Source: Pelagibius sp028280305
GTDB lineage: Bacteria > Pseudomonadota > Alphaproteobacteria > Kiloniellales > Kiloniellaceae
Strand: one strand, 5' to 3'
Assembly: GCF_965233615.1 (NCBI RefSeq)
Contig: NZ_OZ247495.1
Length of the DNA stretch: 64,000 bases
Of the stretch, positions 26,581 to 36,814 are shown one piece after another. A program made the translations under genes and the position numbers. The notes beneath the pieces were generated by a model. It ran no database searches and was not told the DNA's origin. It saw only the letters and a program-made list of their open reading frames with translations. Within the stretch, counting starts at the first letter, position 1; every line of letters starts with the position of its first letter.

Positions 26581-27207
26581 ATGGCAAGTTCAGCAGACAC
26601 TGCTCGGGCGCGTGAGCTAGCGTACAAAATATCTAGAGCGTCTTCAGACGAAGAGCGCGTAACAGCAGTGAATGAATTCTTCGAGTCCCCCGACAGTATT
26701 CCAGATCACGTCAAAGATGAAATTAAGGAAGACTTAGTTGACGATATAAAGAGCGGATTCGAGTTTGATGCGTACGACGAAATTCGTGACGATTTGATCG
26801 AGGAAGTGAAGGCTGAGGTCTCAGAGACAATCGAACAGCAAGCTGCTTGGGTCTTCGTTCGTGACAAAGCTATTGAGCATGCAGTTCAGAGCACTATTGA
26901 TGCGTTGAGTTTGCTGTTTGAGATTGTTCGAAAAGACAATTCGATTGCCTCTGTTGAAGGTGTTCTGACTCCAATTCAAAAGGAGCAGTTGCTGGCAATT
27001 CTTAGGGCGACTATTGCGGAGTTGGAAGCCCCTTATGTGGACAAAGGTCGGATTGCAAAGTTAACAGAGTGGATTGTTGATCTTGGAAAGAGAGCTGTCG
27101 AAAAGAAGATCTCAGGAGAGGTCGCGGAGGGGCTCGATAGCGCTCAAGGTCACCTTAATGATCTACTTGATAAAACAAGCGGGATCGATCCAAGCTCCCC
27201 ATTTTAA
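26581..27207 (+). CDS. Hypothetical acidic helical protein
   Basis: A 208-residue protein, strongly acidic and predicted mostly helical (VKDEIKEDLVDDIKSG, YDEIRDDLIEEVKAEV). I start at ATG 26581, 5 bp after GGTTAGGG; an upstream TTG at 26560 is in frame but less likely. The DNA is AT-rich like the divergent HEPN-like gene, so the two probably arrived together. No domain is recognised and no signal peptide is seen. A partner or immunity role is possible but only guessed from context. Confidence 0.6.
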   Translation: MASSADTARARELAYKISRASSDEERVTAVNEFFESPDSIPDHVKDEIKEDLVDDIKSGFEFDAYDEIRDDLIEEVKAEVSETIEQQAAWVFVRDKAIEHAVQSTIDALSLLFEIVRKDNSIASVEGVLTPIQKEQLLAILRATIAELEAPYVDKGRIAKLTEWIVDLGKRAVEKKISGEVAEGLDSAQGHLNDLLDKTSGIDPSSPF

Positions 27208-27328
27208 GGTGATTTGGTGAAGGGCTGTCACCTCTGGTCTTTATTGTATTGCTCAATAAGCAATCGTTGTACGCGAGACAACAGGTGCGCAAGGAAGTGG
27301 TTACATCTTCTGGTATGAAACGACGGTT

Positions 27329-27553
27329 TTACCGATTGACCTTTGGGTGGCTCTCCCTGATCACCAGAATGCGGAAGCTGCCGCTTTCCTTTTCGATTTC
27401 GGCCAGCAGCGCCTGAAACTCCGGCGTCTCCTCCAAATCGGCATAGACGCAGATCGCGTTTTCGGCGCGGCGGATACCCAGACCGTGAACGCCGGCGCGC
27501 CCGAGAAACCGGCCCTTCAGGCGTTCCTTGGTCTCTTCCAGGCTGTCGCTCAT
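27329..27553 (-). CDS. Small protein resembling the N-terminal domain of the adjacent protease
   Basis: A 74-residue protein from ATG 27553 (MSDSLEETKERLKG). Its centre, GVHGLGIRRAENAICVYAD, resembles residues about 46-72 of the neighbouring protease, where NVHAVGIGKK is followed by CVRIYVVQK. Both look like a small alpha/beta domain of the kind found before trypsin-like bacterial proteases. It is encoded 11 bp after the protease stop on the same strand and probably in one operon. It could act as a free propeptide-like chaperone or inhibitor; this is inference from the similarity. Confidence 0.65.
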   Translation of the reverse strand: MSDSLEETKERLKGRFLGRAGVHGLGIRRAENAICVYADLEETPEFQALLAEIEKESGSFRILVIRESHPKVNR

Positions 27554-27563
27554 CCGCGGGTTC

Positions 27564-28667
27564 CTAGATCGGTTCGATGTCGAGGGCGTCCATGACATCA
27601 TTCATCTGGTTGGCGATGCCGTAAACCCCACTCTCGGGTCCGGCGAAGAACAGCCCTACAGCCCGCGGGGCTGCCAGGCTCACGATAAGCGAGCCGCTGT
27701 CGCCGCCGAGACCGATGGCGGCGAAGGGCGGCGTCACCTCGATGCGCAATTGGTCGTCGAACAGGGCAACGGCAGAAGGGTCGGCCGGGTCCATACCAAC
27801 CAGCGCGTCATAGGCCTCGTCGGTGATCACCCCCTCCGTATAGCCGGTGGTACGGCCGTGCTTGCGCACCGCCATGCCTTCCACGCCGCGCTCCATGCCT
27901 TCCAGGGCGCCGATGGTGCAGATCTCGGGCCGGCTCTCGATCTCCGGCAGCAGCAGGCCGACGGCGGCATCCACCCGGTTCGGCGTCTGCCCGTCGGCGA
28001 TGATTTCCTGAAAGCGCAGCAGGGTTGCGATGCGGTCGACAGGCGTGCCGCCGTCGGCGGGGCCGGGCTGGTAGAGGTCGTCGCCGAGCTGCGCCCTGTT
28101 GGTATCGGCAAGGACATGGTTGTTGCTGAGGGCGAGGACCTGATCCGGGTCGGCATCGGCCAGGGTCGAGCGGCAGAAGCAAGCGAGGGTGCCGGCCGTG
28201 ACGTCTTCATGGGCGATGCTGATACCGGCCACGACCGGGCGCTGCGCGGCCTGGCGGTTGTCGCTGCAGGCTTCCTGCGCCGTGCCGATGTTCTTGCGGG
28301 CTGCTCTCTTGGTGGCTTTTGGCGGCGCTTTCTGGGTGACGGTCTGGCCCAGGGCGAAGGCCGGGGCGGACTCGATCACGTCGGTCGCAACGCCGTCGAT
28401 GCGATCGGGCAGGCGGTCGCGCTCCGACAGCATGGCGGCGGGCAGTTTCTGCACCACATAGATCCTGACGCAGGTCTCTTTGGTTGCGACGCCGCCGGTG
28501 ATCTTCTTGCCGATGCCGACCGCATGCACATTGCCGCCGGCACGGGCCATCGCCGTGGAAATGCGCAGGCAGCGTCTTGCCGCGACGGCGCCGCCGCGCA
28601 GGCCCGCGCGCAGCAGTCTCGTGCTGATCGTCTGTTTGGCTTGCAGAAGGTCGGTGGAAATCGGCAT
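27564..28667 (-). CDS. Trypsin-like serine protease (S1-type fold) with N-terminal domain
   Basis: A 367-residue protein. The catalytic triad is readable as H184 (LSNNHVLAD), D233 (NRVDAAVG) and S324 (GLGGDSGSLIV). Residues about 40-105 form a separate N-terminal domain (GGNVHAVGIGKK, CVRIYVVQKL), followed by a Lys/Pro/Ala-rich linker (TQKAPPKATKRAARK). No signal peptide is evident, so the enzyme may be cytosolic or exported by another route. A GGAGC ribosome site precedes ATG 28667. The small gene after it carries a matching domain. The target is unknown. Confidence 0.8.
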   Translation of the reverse strand: MPISTDLLQAKQTISTRLLRAGLRGGAVAARRCLRISTAMARAGGNVHAVGIGKKITGGVATKETCVRIYVVQKLPAAMLSERDRLPDRIDGVATDVIESAPAFALGQTVTQKAPPKATKRAARKNIGTAQEACSDNRQAAQRPVVAGISIAHEDVTAGTLACFCRSTLADADPDQVLALSNNHVLADTNRAQLGDDLYQPGPADGGTPVDRIATLLRFQEIIADGQTPNRVDAAVGLLLPEIESRPEICTIGALEGMERGVEGMAVRKHGRTTGYTEGVITDEAYDALVGMDPADPSAVALFDDQLRIEVTPPFAAIGLGGDSGSLIVSLAAPRAVGLFFAGPESGVYGIANQMNDVMDALDIEPI

Positions 28668-28880
28668 GGCGCGGCTCCTGGGGTTTGTTCATCCGGGTGG
28701 TCGGCGCTCTCTCCAAGCTGATAGGTGGGGATCGTTCGCTGCCGCCGAAAGGCCGGATTGTGTCAATCCTGTTGGATTGCAATCCCTTGGGATCGAATAC
28801 CTTTTTGACGCCACGGATTTGACGCTATAGGGCGCTGCCGCTTGCATCGCCTTGCCGCTCTATGGCTATCTGTTGGGGCT

Positions 28881-30158
28881 ATGCAAGACAGCCTCTTCCG
28901 ACGCATCGAAGACAAACAGGACGATCTGGTCGCACTGACTTGCGACCTCATCCGCTTTCCCACCGTGAATCCGCCGGGCGAGGCCTACGGGCCCTGTGCC
29001 GAGTTCCTGGGGGAACGGCTGCGCAAACGCGGTTTCGAGGTTTCCTATCACCGCGCCGAGGGCGTGGTCGGCGACTCGGATAAATATCCGCGCACCAATG
29101 TGGTGGCGCGCATCGAAGGCGGGCGGCCCGGGCCCTGTATTCATTTCAACGGCCACATCGACGTGGTGGCGGCGGGGCTGGGCTGGACGGTCGATCCTTT
29201 CGATCCCCAGGTGCGCGACGGCAAGGTCTATGGCCGCGGCGCCTGCGATATGAAGGGCGGCATCGCCGCTTCGGTGATTGCCGTCGAGGCCTTGTTGGAA
29301 GAGGCGGAGGGTTTTGCCGGTGCTCTTGAAATTTCCGGCACGGTGGATGAGGAGTCCGGCGGCTACGGCGGGGTCGGCTATCTGGCGCAGAAGGGTTTCT
29401 TCTCCCGGCCCCGGGTTGATCATGTGATTATCCCCGAACCCCTGAATGTCGACCGGGTCTGCATCGGTCACCGCGGTGTCTGGTGGGCGGAGGTCGAAAC
29501 CGCCGGACGCATCGCCCATGGCTCCATGCCCTTCCTGGGCGATTGCGCCGTGCGCCATATGGGCGCTTTCCTGCAGCGTCTGGAAAGCGAGCTTTTTCCG
29601 GCGCTGGCGGCCAAACGCACCACCATGCCGGTGGTGCCGGAGGGCGCGAAACAGTCGACCCTCAACATCAACGCCATCCATGGCGGCCTCAGCGAGGACT
29701 TCGAGGGTCTGCCCGCGCCCATGGTGCCCGATTCCTGCCGCATGGTGCTCGACCGGCGCTACCTGATCGAGGAAGATCCGGCGCAGGTGAAGAATGAGAT
29801 CGTCTCGATCCTCGAAAGCCTGAAGCACGACCGGGAAGGTTTCGACTATGCCCTGCGCGAGGTGCTGGCCTTTCAACCGACCATGACCGATGCCGATGCG
29901 CCGGTGGTGCGGGCGGTTTCCGCGGCAATCCAGGAGGTGCTGGGGAAACCCGCCGAACAGGTGGTCTCGCCCGGGACCTACGACCAGAAGCATATCGTGC
30001 GGGTCGGCCATCTGGAGGACTGCATCGCCTACGGACCGGGTATCCTGGATCTCGCCCATCAACCGGATGAGTACGTCGGTATCGACGATATGATTGCTTC
30101 AGCCAAGGTCATGGCCTCGGCCACTTTGGCGCTTTTGGACGGCGCCCGGGCTGGCTAA
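28881..30158 (+). CDS. ArgE/DapE-family M20 deacylase
   Basis: A 425-residue zinc amidohydrolase of peptidase family M20. Metal-site blocks are FNGHIDVVAAG (His and Asp), GRGACDMKGG (bridging Asp), and TVDEESGG (catalytic and metal-binding Glu). A dimerisation lid lies in the middle. I start at ATG 28881 after GTTGGGG; the frame is open a little further upstream. The family includes acetylornithine deacetylase and succinyl-diaminopimelate desuccinylase. Standing before a peptide-type ABC transporter, it more likely hydrolyses an imported N-acyl amino acid or dipeptide. Confidence 0.85.
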   Translation: MQDSLFRRIEDKQDDLVALTCDLIRFPTVNPPGEAYGPCAEFLGERLRKRGFEVSYHRAEGVVGDSDKYPRTNVVARIEGGRPGPCIHFNGHIDVVAAGLGWTVDPFDPQVRDGKVYGRGACDMKGGIAASVIAVEALLEEAEGFAGALEISGTVDEESGGYGGVGYLAQKGFFSRPRVDHVIIPEPLNVDRVCIGHRGVWWAEVETAGRIAHGSMPFLGDCAVRHMGAFLQRLESELFPALAAKRTTMPVVPEGAKQSTLNINAIHGGLSEDFEGLPAPMVPDSCRMVLDRRYLIEEDPAQVKNEIVSILESLKHDREGFDYALREVLAFQPTMTDADAPVVRAVSAAIQEVLGKPAEQVVSPGTYDQKHIVRVGHLEDCIAYGPGILDLAHQPDEYVGIDDMIASAKVMASATLALLDGARAG

Positions 30159-30250
30159 ACTCCCTCTCCCGGCCTCTCGGGGCCGGCGAAAAGAACCGCA
30201 GCGGAACGATTTCCAGCGTAACCGCCGTCAATTGGAGGCAGAGCAGAACC

Positions 30251-31759
30251 ATGAAGAAGCTTGTCGCGTCCCCCCTGGCCAGCGTCGCTTTGGCGGCGGG
30301 ACTGGCCTTCGGCCTCGCAACGCCCGCCCTGATCACCCCCGCTTTGGCGGCCAAGGACAGCCTCACCCTCGGTATGGTTCTGGAGCCGCCGCATCTTGAC
30401 CCCACCGCCGGGGCTGCAGCGGCCATCGACGAGGTGGTCTACGCCAACATCTTTGAGGGCCTGACCCGTATCGACAGCAGCGGCGCGGTGAAACCTGCTC
30501 TGGCGGAAAGCTGGACGGTCTCCGACGACGGCCTGACTTACACTTTCACGTTGCGCTCGGGTGTCACCTTCCATGACGGCAGCAGCTTCGACTCTGCCGA
30601 TGTGAAATTCTCTCTCGACCGCGCCATGGCCGAGGACAGTGTCAACGCGCAGAAAGCGCTTTTCGATTCCATCGCCGCTGTCGAGACGCCGGATGCGGGC
30701 ACCGTCGTCATCGCCCTGAAGCAGCCGGCAGGGAACCTGCTGTTCAATCTCGGCTGGGGCGATGCGGTGATGGTGGCGCCGGAGACGGCGGCGGAGAACA
30801 AGAGCAATCCGGTCGGAACCGGTCCCTTCACTTTCGGGCGCTGGGTAAAGGGCGACCGGGTCGAACTGGTCCGCAATGAAAACTACTGGGGGACGCCGGC
30901 CAGGCTGGCCAAGGCGACGATCAAGATCATTCCCGATCCCGCCGCCGCAACCGCGGCGATGCTGGCCGGCGACGTCGATGCCTTCGCGAACTTTCCGGCC
31001 CCCGAGGCCATGGCGCAGTTCGAAGCCGATCCGCGTTTCAAGGTGGTGATCGGTAGCACCGAGGGTGAGACCATCCTGGCCATCAACAACACCCGCGGTC
31101 CCCTGAGCGATGTTCGCGTGCGCCGCGCGCTGGCCCATGCCGTTGACCGTCAGGCGGTGATCGACGGCGCCATGTTCGGCTACGGCACGCCGATCGGCAC
31201 CCACTTCGCCCCGCACCATCCGGCCTACGTCGACCTGACGGCCAGCTATGCCTACGACCCGGAAAAGGCCAAAGCTCTGCTGGCCGAGGCCGGTTACGAG
31301 TCCGGCCTGAAGCTCAGCCTGAAACTGCCGCCGCCGAGCTATGCCCGCCGCGGCGGTGAGATCATCGCCGCCCAGCTTGCGGAGGTTGGTGTGGAGACCG
31401 AGATCAGCCAGGTCGAATGGGCCGGCTGGCTGGAACAGGTCTTCAAGGGCACCGACTACGACCTCACCATCGTCTCCCACACCGAACCGATGGATATCGG
31501 CATCTACGCGCGCGACACCTACTACTTCAATTACCAGGATGCCGACTTCAAGGGGCTGATGGCCAAGCTGAACGCCACCGTCGACGAGGAGGCGCGTTAT
31601 GGTCTGCTCGCCGATGCACAGAAGAAGCTGTCCGCCGATTCCGTGAACGTCTTCCTGTTTCAGCTCGCCAAGCACGGCGTCTGGAACAAGGACGTCGTCG
31701 GTCTCTGGGAGAACAGCCCGGTACAGGCCAACGACCTGACCGCGGTCTATTGGAATTGA
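30251..31759 (+). CDS. Dpp/Opp-type ABC transporter substrate-binding protein
   Basis: A 502-residue solute-binding family 5 protein. The signal peptide is clear (SPLASVALAAGLAFGLATP), with a second Ala-rich stretch before cleavage near ALA-A. Family blocks include LAESWTVSDDGLTYTFTLR, VTFHDGSSFDSADVKFSLD and NNTRGPLSDVRVRRALAHA. Members bind peptides, and some bind nickel or metallophore complexes. It leads a transporter completed by genes 31987-35635, but a repeat of about 130 bp separates it from the permeases, so expression may be uncoupled. Confidence 0.88.
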   Translation: MKKLVASPLASVALAAGLAFGLATPALITPALAAKDSLTLGMVLEPPHLDPTAGAAAAIDEVVYANIFEGLTRIDSSGAVKPALAESWTVSDDGLTYTFTLRSGVTFHDGSSFDSADVKFSLDRAMAEDSVNAQKALFDSIAAVETPDAGTVVIALKQPAGNLLFNLGWGDAVMVAPETAAENKSNPVGTGPFTFGRWVKGDRVELVRNENYWGTPARLAKATIKIIPDPAAATAAMLAGDVDAFANFPAPEAMAQFEADPRFKVVIGSTEGETILAINNTRGPLSDVRVRRALAHAVDRQAVIDGAMFGYGTPIGTHFAPHHPAYVDLTASYAYDPEKAKALLAEAGYESGLKLSLKLPPPSYARRGGEIIAAQLAEVGVETEISQVEWAGWLEQVFKGTDYDLTIVSHTEPMDIGIYARDTYYFNYQDADFKGLMAKLNATVDEEARYGLLADAQKKLSADSVNVFLFQLAKHGVWNKDVVGLWENSPVQANDLTAVYWN

Positions 31760-31805
31760 CGGCATAGACAAAGGCGCGGCGGCCGGCTGTGTTGCAGCAC
31801 TACCC

Positions 31806-31936
31806 TGCGTCCTTCGAGACGCGCGTCCGAGCTGATGCCCGGCCGCGCTCCTCAGGATGAGGGAGTCCGCGCATGGCACGAAGAATGACCCTCATGCTGA
31901 GGAGCCCGCCCCAGCGGGCGTCTCGAAGCACGCGCA
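31806..31936. repeat. Intergenic inverted repeat, family B copy 1
   Basis: TGCGTCCTTCGAGACGC at the left is mirrored by GCGTCTCGAAGCACGC at the right. Inside, CTCCTCAGGATGAGG is mirrored by CCTCATGCTGAGGAG. This layout is common between genes of alphaproteobacteria. It sits between the binding-protein gene and its permeases and could fold into a long hairpin in the mRNA. Confidence 0.8.
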
Positions 31937-31986
31937 ACAGTAGTCCAGTGCCGCAGAACCCATTCGCCGGGTTTGCGGGCTAGGCC

Positions 31987-32943
31987 ATGGCGCTCTTTCT
32001 CCTGCAGCGTCTCGGCACGCTTCTCATCACGCTTCTGGTAGCCAGCCTGCTGGTCTTCCTGGTGATGGAGGTGCTGCCCGGCGATCCGGCTTCGATCATT
32101 CTGGGGGTCAACGCCCGCGCCGACACACTGGCGGCGTTGCGGGCGGAGATGGGGCTCGACCGGCCGGCTTGGGAGCGCTACTTGCTTTGGCTTGGCGGGC
32201 TCGTCACCGGCGACCTTGGGCGGAGCTATACCTACGGCGTGACGGTTTGGGAACTGGTGGCCGAGCGTATCGGTCTCAGCCTGCCTCTGGCGCTGATGGC
32301 CATCGTGCTGTCCACGGTGCTGGCCATTCCGCTCGGCGTCCTGGCGGCGGCGCGGCGCAACAAGGCGGCGGATGTCGGCGTCATGGGATTCACCCAGTTG
32401 GGTATCGCGATCCCGAACTTCTGGTTTGCCATCCTTCTCATCCTGCTCTTCGCGGTGCACTGGCAGATCCTGCCCGCCGGTGGTTTTGCCGGTTGGGATG
32501 CCGGTTTCTGGCCGGCCTTGAAGACGCTGCTGCTGCCGGCGGTGGCGCTGGCCCTGCCGCAGGCGGCGATCCTCGCGCGGGTCACCCGATCCTCGGTGCT
32601 GGAAACCCTGGGCGAGGACTATGTGCGCACCGCCCGCGCCAAGGGCCTCAGCCGCCGGGCGGCGCTTTGGCGTCATGCGGTGCGCAACGCCCTCATTCCC
32701 GTGGTCACCATCATGGGGTTGCAGTTCTCCTTCCTGCTGGCCGGCACCATCATCATCGAGAATGTTTTCTACCTGCCGGGTCTGGGGCGCCTCATCTTCC
32801 AGGCCATTGCCCAGCGCGACCTTATCGTGGTGAAGGATCTGGTGATCCTGCTGGCCGCCAGCGTGGTGGTGGTGAACTTCCTGGTCGATCTGCTCTATGC
32901 GGTTCTCGACCCGCGTCTGCGCGGAGGTGGCCATGTCCTCTGA
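31987..32943 (+). CDS. Dpp/Opp-type ABC transporter permease, DppB-like
   Basis: A 318-residue inner-membrane permease. It opens with the family sequence LFLLQRLGTLLITLLVASLL and has VMEVLPGDPASIILG in the periplasmic loop, as in DppB/GsiC. The EAA loop reads YVRTARAKGLSRRAALWRHA and the end is LVDLLYAVLDPRLR. Six spans are expected. It overlaps the next permease by 11 bp, so translation is coupled. Confidence 0.9.
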   Translation: MALFLLQRLGTLLITLLVASLLVFLVMEVLPGDPASIILGVNARADTLAALRAEMGLDRPAWERYLLWLGGLVTGDLGRSYTYGVTVWELVAERIGLSLPLALMAIVLSTVLAIPLGVLAAARRNKAADVGVMGFTQLGIAIPNFWFAILLILLFAVHWQILPAGGFAGWDAGFWPALKTLLLPAVALALPQAAILARVTRSSVLETLGEDYVRTARAKGLSRRAALWRHAVRNALIPVVTIMGLQFSFLLAGTIIIENVFYLPGLGRLIFQAIAQRDLIVVKDLVILLAASVVVVNFLVDLLYAVLDPRLRGGGHVL

Positions 32944-33796
32944 GACGCGGGTGGTCTCCCTGCGGGAATTCTGGCAGCGCGGGCGCGGCCAGGCGAACCT
33001 GATGATCGGTTTGCTGGTGACCTTGCTGCTCGTCGCCCTTGCGGCCGTTTCGCTTTTCTGGACGCCCTATCCGGTTAACGCCATAGACATCCCGGCGAAG
33101 CTGCAGCCGCCTTCGGCAGCGCACTGGCTGGGTACCGATCAGTTCGGCCGCGATGTGCTGTCGCGCATCATGGCGGGTGCGCGCAACTCTATCGCCGTTT
33201 CCCTGGTGGCCGTTGGCATCGGCGCCGGCATCGGCGTGCCGCTGGGCGCGCTTGCCGCCGCCCGGCGCGGCTGGGTGGAGGAGGTGGTGATGCGCTTCAA
33301 CGACTTCACCTTCGCCTTTCCCGCCCTGCTGTCGGCAGTGATGATCACGGCGCTGCTGGGCCCCGGTGCCGTCAACTCCATCATCGCCATCGGCATCTTC
33401 AACATTCCGGTTTTCGCCCGCCTCACGCGTGGTGCGGCGCTGTCTCTGTGGCAGCGCGACTTCGTGTTGGCGGCGCGGGTTGCCGGGCGGGGGCGCACGC
33501 GGATCACCCTCGATCATATCCTGCCCAATATCGCCAGCCTGTTGATCGTGCAGATGACCATCCAGTTTGCTCTGGCGATCCTGGCGGAGGCGGGCCTGAG
33601 CTACCTTGGCCTCGGCACCCAGCCGCCGGACCCAAGCTGGGGCAAGATGCTGAACGAGGCTCAGACCCTGATGTTCCTGGCCCCGCAGCTGGCGATCTTC
33701 CCGGGCCTCGCCATCATGGTGACGGTCTTGGGTCTGAATCTGCTGGGTGACGGCCTGCGCGATCTGCTCGACCCGCGTCTGCGGCGACTGCGCTGA
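32933..33796 (+). CDS. Dpp/Opp-type ABC transporter permease, DppC-like
   Basis: A 287-residue permease with the DppC hallmarks HWLGTDQFGRDVLSRIMAGA after the first span and the EAA loop FVLAARVAGRGRTRITLDHI. It closes with NLLGDGLRDLLDPRLR. I start at ATG 32933 inside the end of the previous gene, where GCGGAGGTGG gives the ribosome site. It forms the channel with the DppB-like subunit. Confidence 0.9.
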   Translation: MSSETRVVSLREFWQRGRGQANLMIGLLVTLLLVALAAVSLFWTPYPVNAIDIPAKLQPPSAAHWLGTDQFGRDVLSRIMAGARNSIAVSLVAVGIGAGIGVPLGALAAARRGWVEEVVMRFNDFTFAFPALLSAVMITALLGPGAVNSIIAIGIFNIPVFARLTRGAALSLWQRDFVLAARVAGRGRTRITLDHILPNIASLLIVQMTIQFALAILAEAGLSYLGLGTQPPDPSWGKMLNEAQTLMFLAPQLAIFPGLAIMVTVLGLNLLGDGLRDLLDPRLRRLR

Positions 33797-33806
33797 GGGG
33801 GATGTC

Positions 33807-34789
33807 ATGAGCCTTCTCAGCCTGCAGGACCTGACCGTCACCCTCGATACGCCGGAGGGCCCGGCGACGGTGTTGGACCGGGTGAGTTTCGATCTCGCGC
33901 CGGGGGAGAGCCTGGGCATCGTCGGCGAGTCCGGCTGCGGCAAGTCGATGACCGCCCTTGCGGTGATGGGCCTGTTGCCGGCGGCGGCGCGCTGCCGCGG
34001 TCGCATCGACTTCGAGGGCCAGGATCTGCTGACCCTGGATGAACGGGCGCTCTGTGCCCTGCGCGGGCGGCGTATCGCCATGGTCTTTCAGGAGCCGATG
34101 ACGGCGCTGAACCCTGTGAAGACCATCGGCTTTCAGGTGGTCGAGGGCCTGCGCTGGCACTTCGGCCTCGGGCGGGGTGAGGCCGAAGCGCGGGCGCTGA
34201 AGCTGCTCGACCGGGTCGGCCTGCCGCAACCGCGTTTCTCCCCCGATCTCTATCCGCACCAGCTCTCCGGCGGGCAGCGCCAGCGGGTGGTGATCGCCAT
34301 GGCCTTGGCCTGCGATCCGGCGCTGCTGATTGCCGATGAACCGACGACGGCTCTGGACGTAACCAGCCAGGCGGAGATCCTGGCCCTCATTGCCGAAGTG
34401 ACGGCGGGTTCGAAGATGGCGCTGATGCTGATCACCCACGATCTGGCGGTGGTCTGGCAGAACACGGCGGCCATGCTGGTCATGTATGCCGGCACGGTGG
34501 CCGAGCGCGGGGCGACGGCGGAGGTCTTCGCCCGCATGGCCCATCCCTACACCCGTGGTCTGCTCGCGGCTTCCCCCGGTGCTCTGGAAGACATTCTGCC
34601 GGCGGGGCGGCGCCTGGCGACCATTCCCGGTCAGGTGCCCGATGCCCATGACCGTCCTGAAGGCTGCGTCTTTGCCGGGCGCTGTCCGCGTGCTGCCGAT
34701 GTCTGCCTGCCGTGCCCGCCGGGCGAAAGACTGCTGGTGCCGGGCCATGCCGTCGCCTGTCTTCATCCTCATGAAGGAGAGACTCCGTC

Positions 34790-34793
<4 letters not shown>
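33807..34793 (+). CDS. Dpp/Opp-type ABC transporter ATPase, DppD-like
   Basis: A 328-residue ATPase. Walker A GESGCGKSM, signature LSGGQRQRVVIAMA, Walker B LLIADEPTTALD and switch ITHDLAV are complete. The C-terminal region has the oligopeptide-transporter extension with several cysteines (CVFAGRCPRAADVCLPCPPG), which in DppD relatives can hold an iron-sulfur cluster. I start at ATG 33807, after GAGGGGGATGTC. The stop overlaps the GTG of the next ATPase. Confidence 0.9.
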
Positions 34794-35631
<838 letters not shown>

Positions 35632-35635
<4 letters not shown>

Positions 35636-36687
35636 GCGGCTTTCTTCGGCCGTCCTTCGATAACGGCGACTGTATGACCGATGGTCTTGCCCTGGCGATG
35701 CAGCGTCAGGGCCGTTGCGGCATCGATCTGCTTCGGGCGAAGCTGTTTCTCCAGCACCTCGGCCCCAGCATTGCCGGTGATCTCCGGCTGTTTGGCAAAG
35801 AAGGCCGCGAGGTCCTCGGCCAGATAGAAATGGAAGGGACCGTGGCCCGCCTGCTGCGCTTCCGCGTAACCGGTGATTACCTCATCCGGTTCGCTCTGGA
35901 TTTTCCAGCTATAGAGAATGATCTCGGCGTCGTAGCCGGCGGCGGCGAAGGTCTGAAGCATGGCCTGCAGCGGCAGCCTGCCGCCGATCGAACAGAGCAC
36001 TGCGCCATCGGGATTGAGGAAACGATGGGCCTGGAGCAAAAAGGCGTAATGCAGATCCATGAGATAGCTTTGCGCCAGGGCTGGAACGCTTTCACCGCGG
36101 GCGGCGATGAAGCTGGAACTGGCCTGACCGTCATCGAGCGAGACACCGTCGGGCAGGGGAATGTTCGGCAGGTTCTCGTAAATCAGATCGAAACGGAGCT
36201 GGCTGTTTTGAAACGGTGCCAAAAGATCGCCGACGCCGCTGCGCAGGATCAGGCGTTCCGGCGTCTCGAGGTTGGCGAGGATGTTGCTCATGGCTTGGTC
36301 GACGACGTCGCGGTGCAGGTCGGTGACGGCGATCAATCCCGGCCGCAGAATCTCGGCGGCAACCAGGGCGTCGAGCCCGGCCCCGGTGCCGATGGTGCAG
36401 AAGCGCTCGAGGCGTTCTGCCGCCAGGGGGCGGCGGCGGCGATAGTTCTGAAAGGCCGGGCAGGCGACCCTTGCAATCCAGTCTTTTAGAGGATCACTGG
36501 CTTTGGGCAGATAGCACTGTTCGGTAAGTCTGAGCCGCAGCGTTTCCGCGAGCTGTGTCGGCGGCGCAATCTGAAAGAACGTCTGCGCGGGGATCTCGAC
36601 GCTTGCCAGATCCAGGTCCGGCAAGCTGCCCGGCCTTCGATCTGCGGGACTTCGCTCTGTGGTGCTTCGGTCTATGACGTCTGACAC
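35632..36687 (-). CDS. Class I SAM-dependent methyltransferase
   Basis: A 351-residue protein. The S-adenosylmethionine loop is FCTIGTGAGLDALVAAEIL (about residues 96-114), the acidic strand end is VTDLHRD, and the post-motif segment is LIYENLPNIPLPD, like the NPPY-type motif of N-methyltransferases and release-factor methyltransferases. A long N-terminal part (about 90 residues) is specific to this subgroup. GTG 36687 has a strong AAGGAGG site. It is third on the strand after a nicotianamine-synthase-like gene and a LysE exporter and may modify the product of the former. Confidence 0.75.
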
Positions 36688-36814
36688 GGTTCTACCTCCT
36701 TGGCTTGGACAATTGTGACAAGCGATCGATTACTGTTCGCAATTAGGAAGGGCGATGAAGCGGTTCTACTTCCAAGGCCTTTGGTCAGGCGGTTTCAGAT
36801 GATTTGAAAAGGTT

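Noticed and set aside
30155..31879. A long minus-strand frame opposite the peptide-binding protein gene
   Set aside because: The plus-strand product has a signal peptide and family motifs; the antisense product is low-complexity and His/Gly/Arg-rich, as typical for shadow frames.
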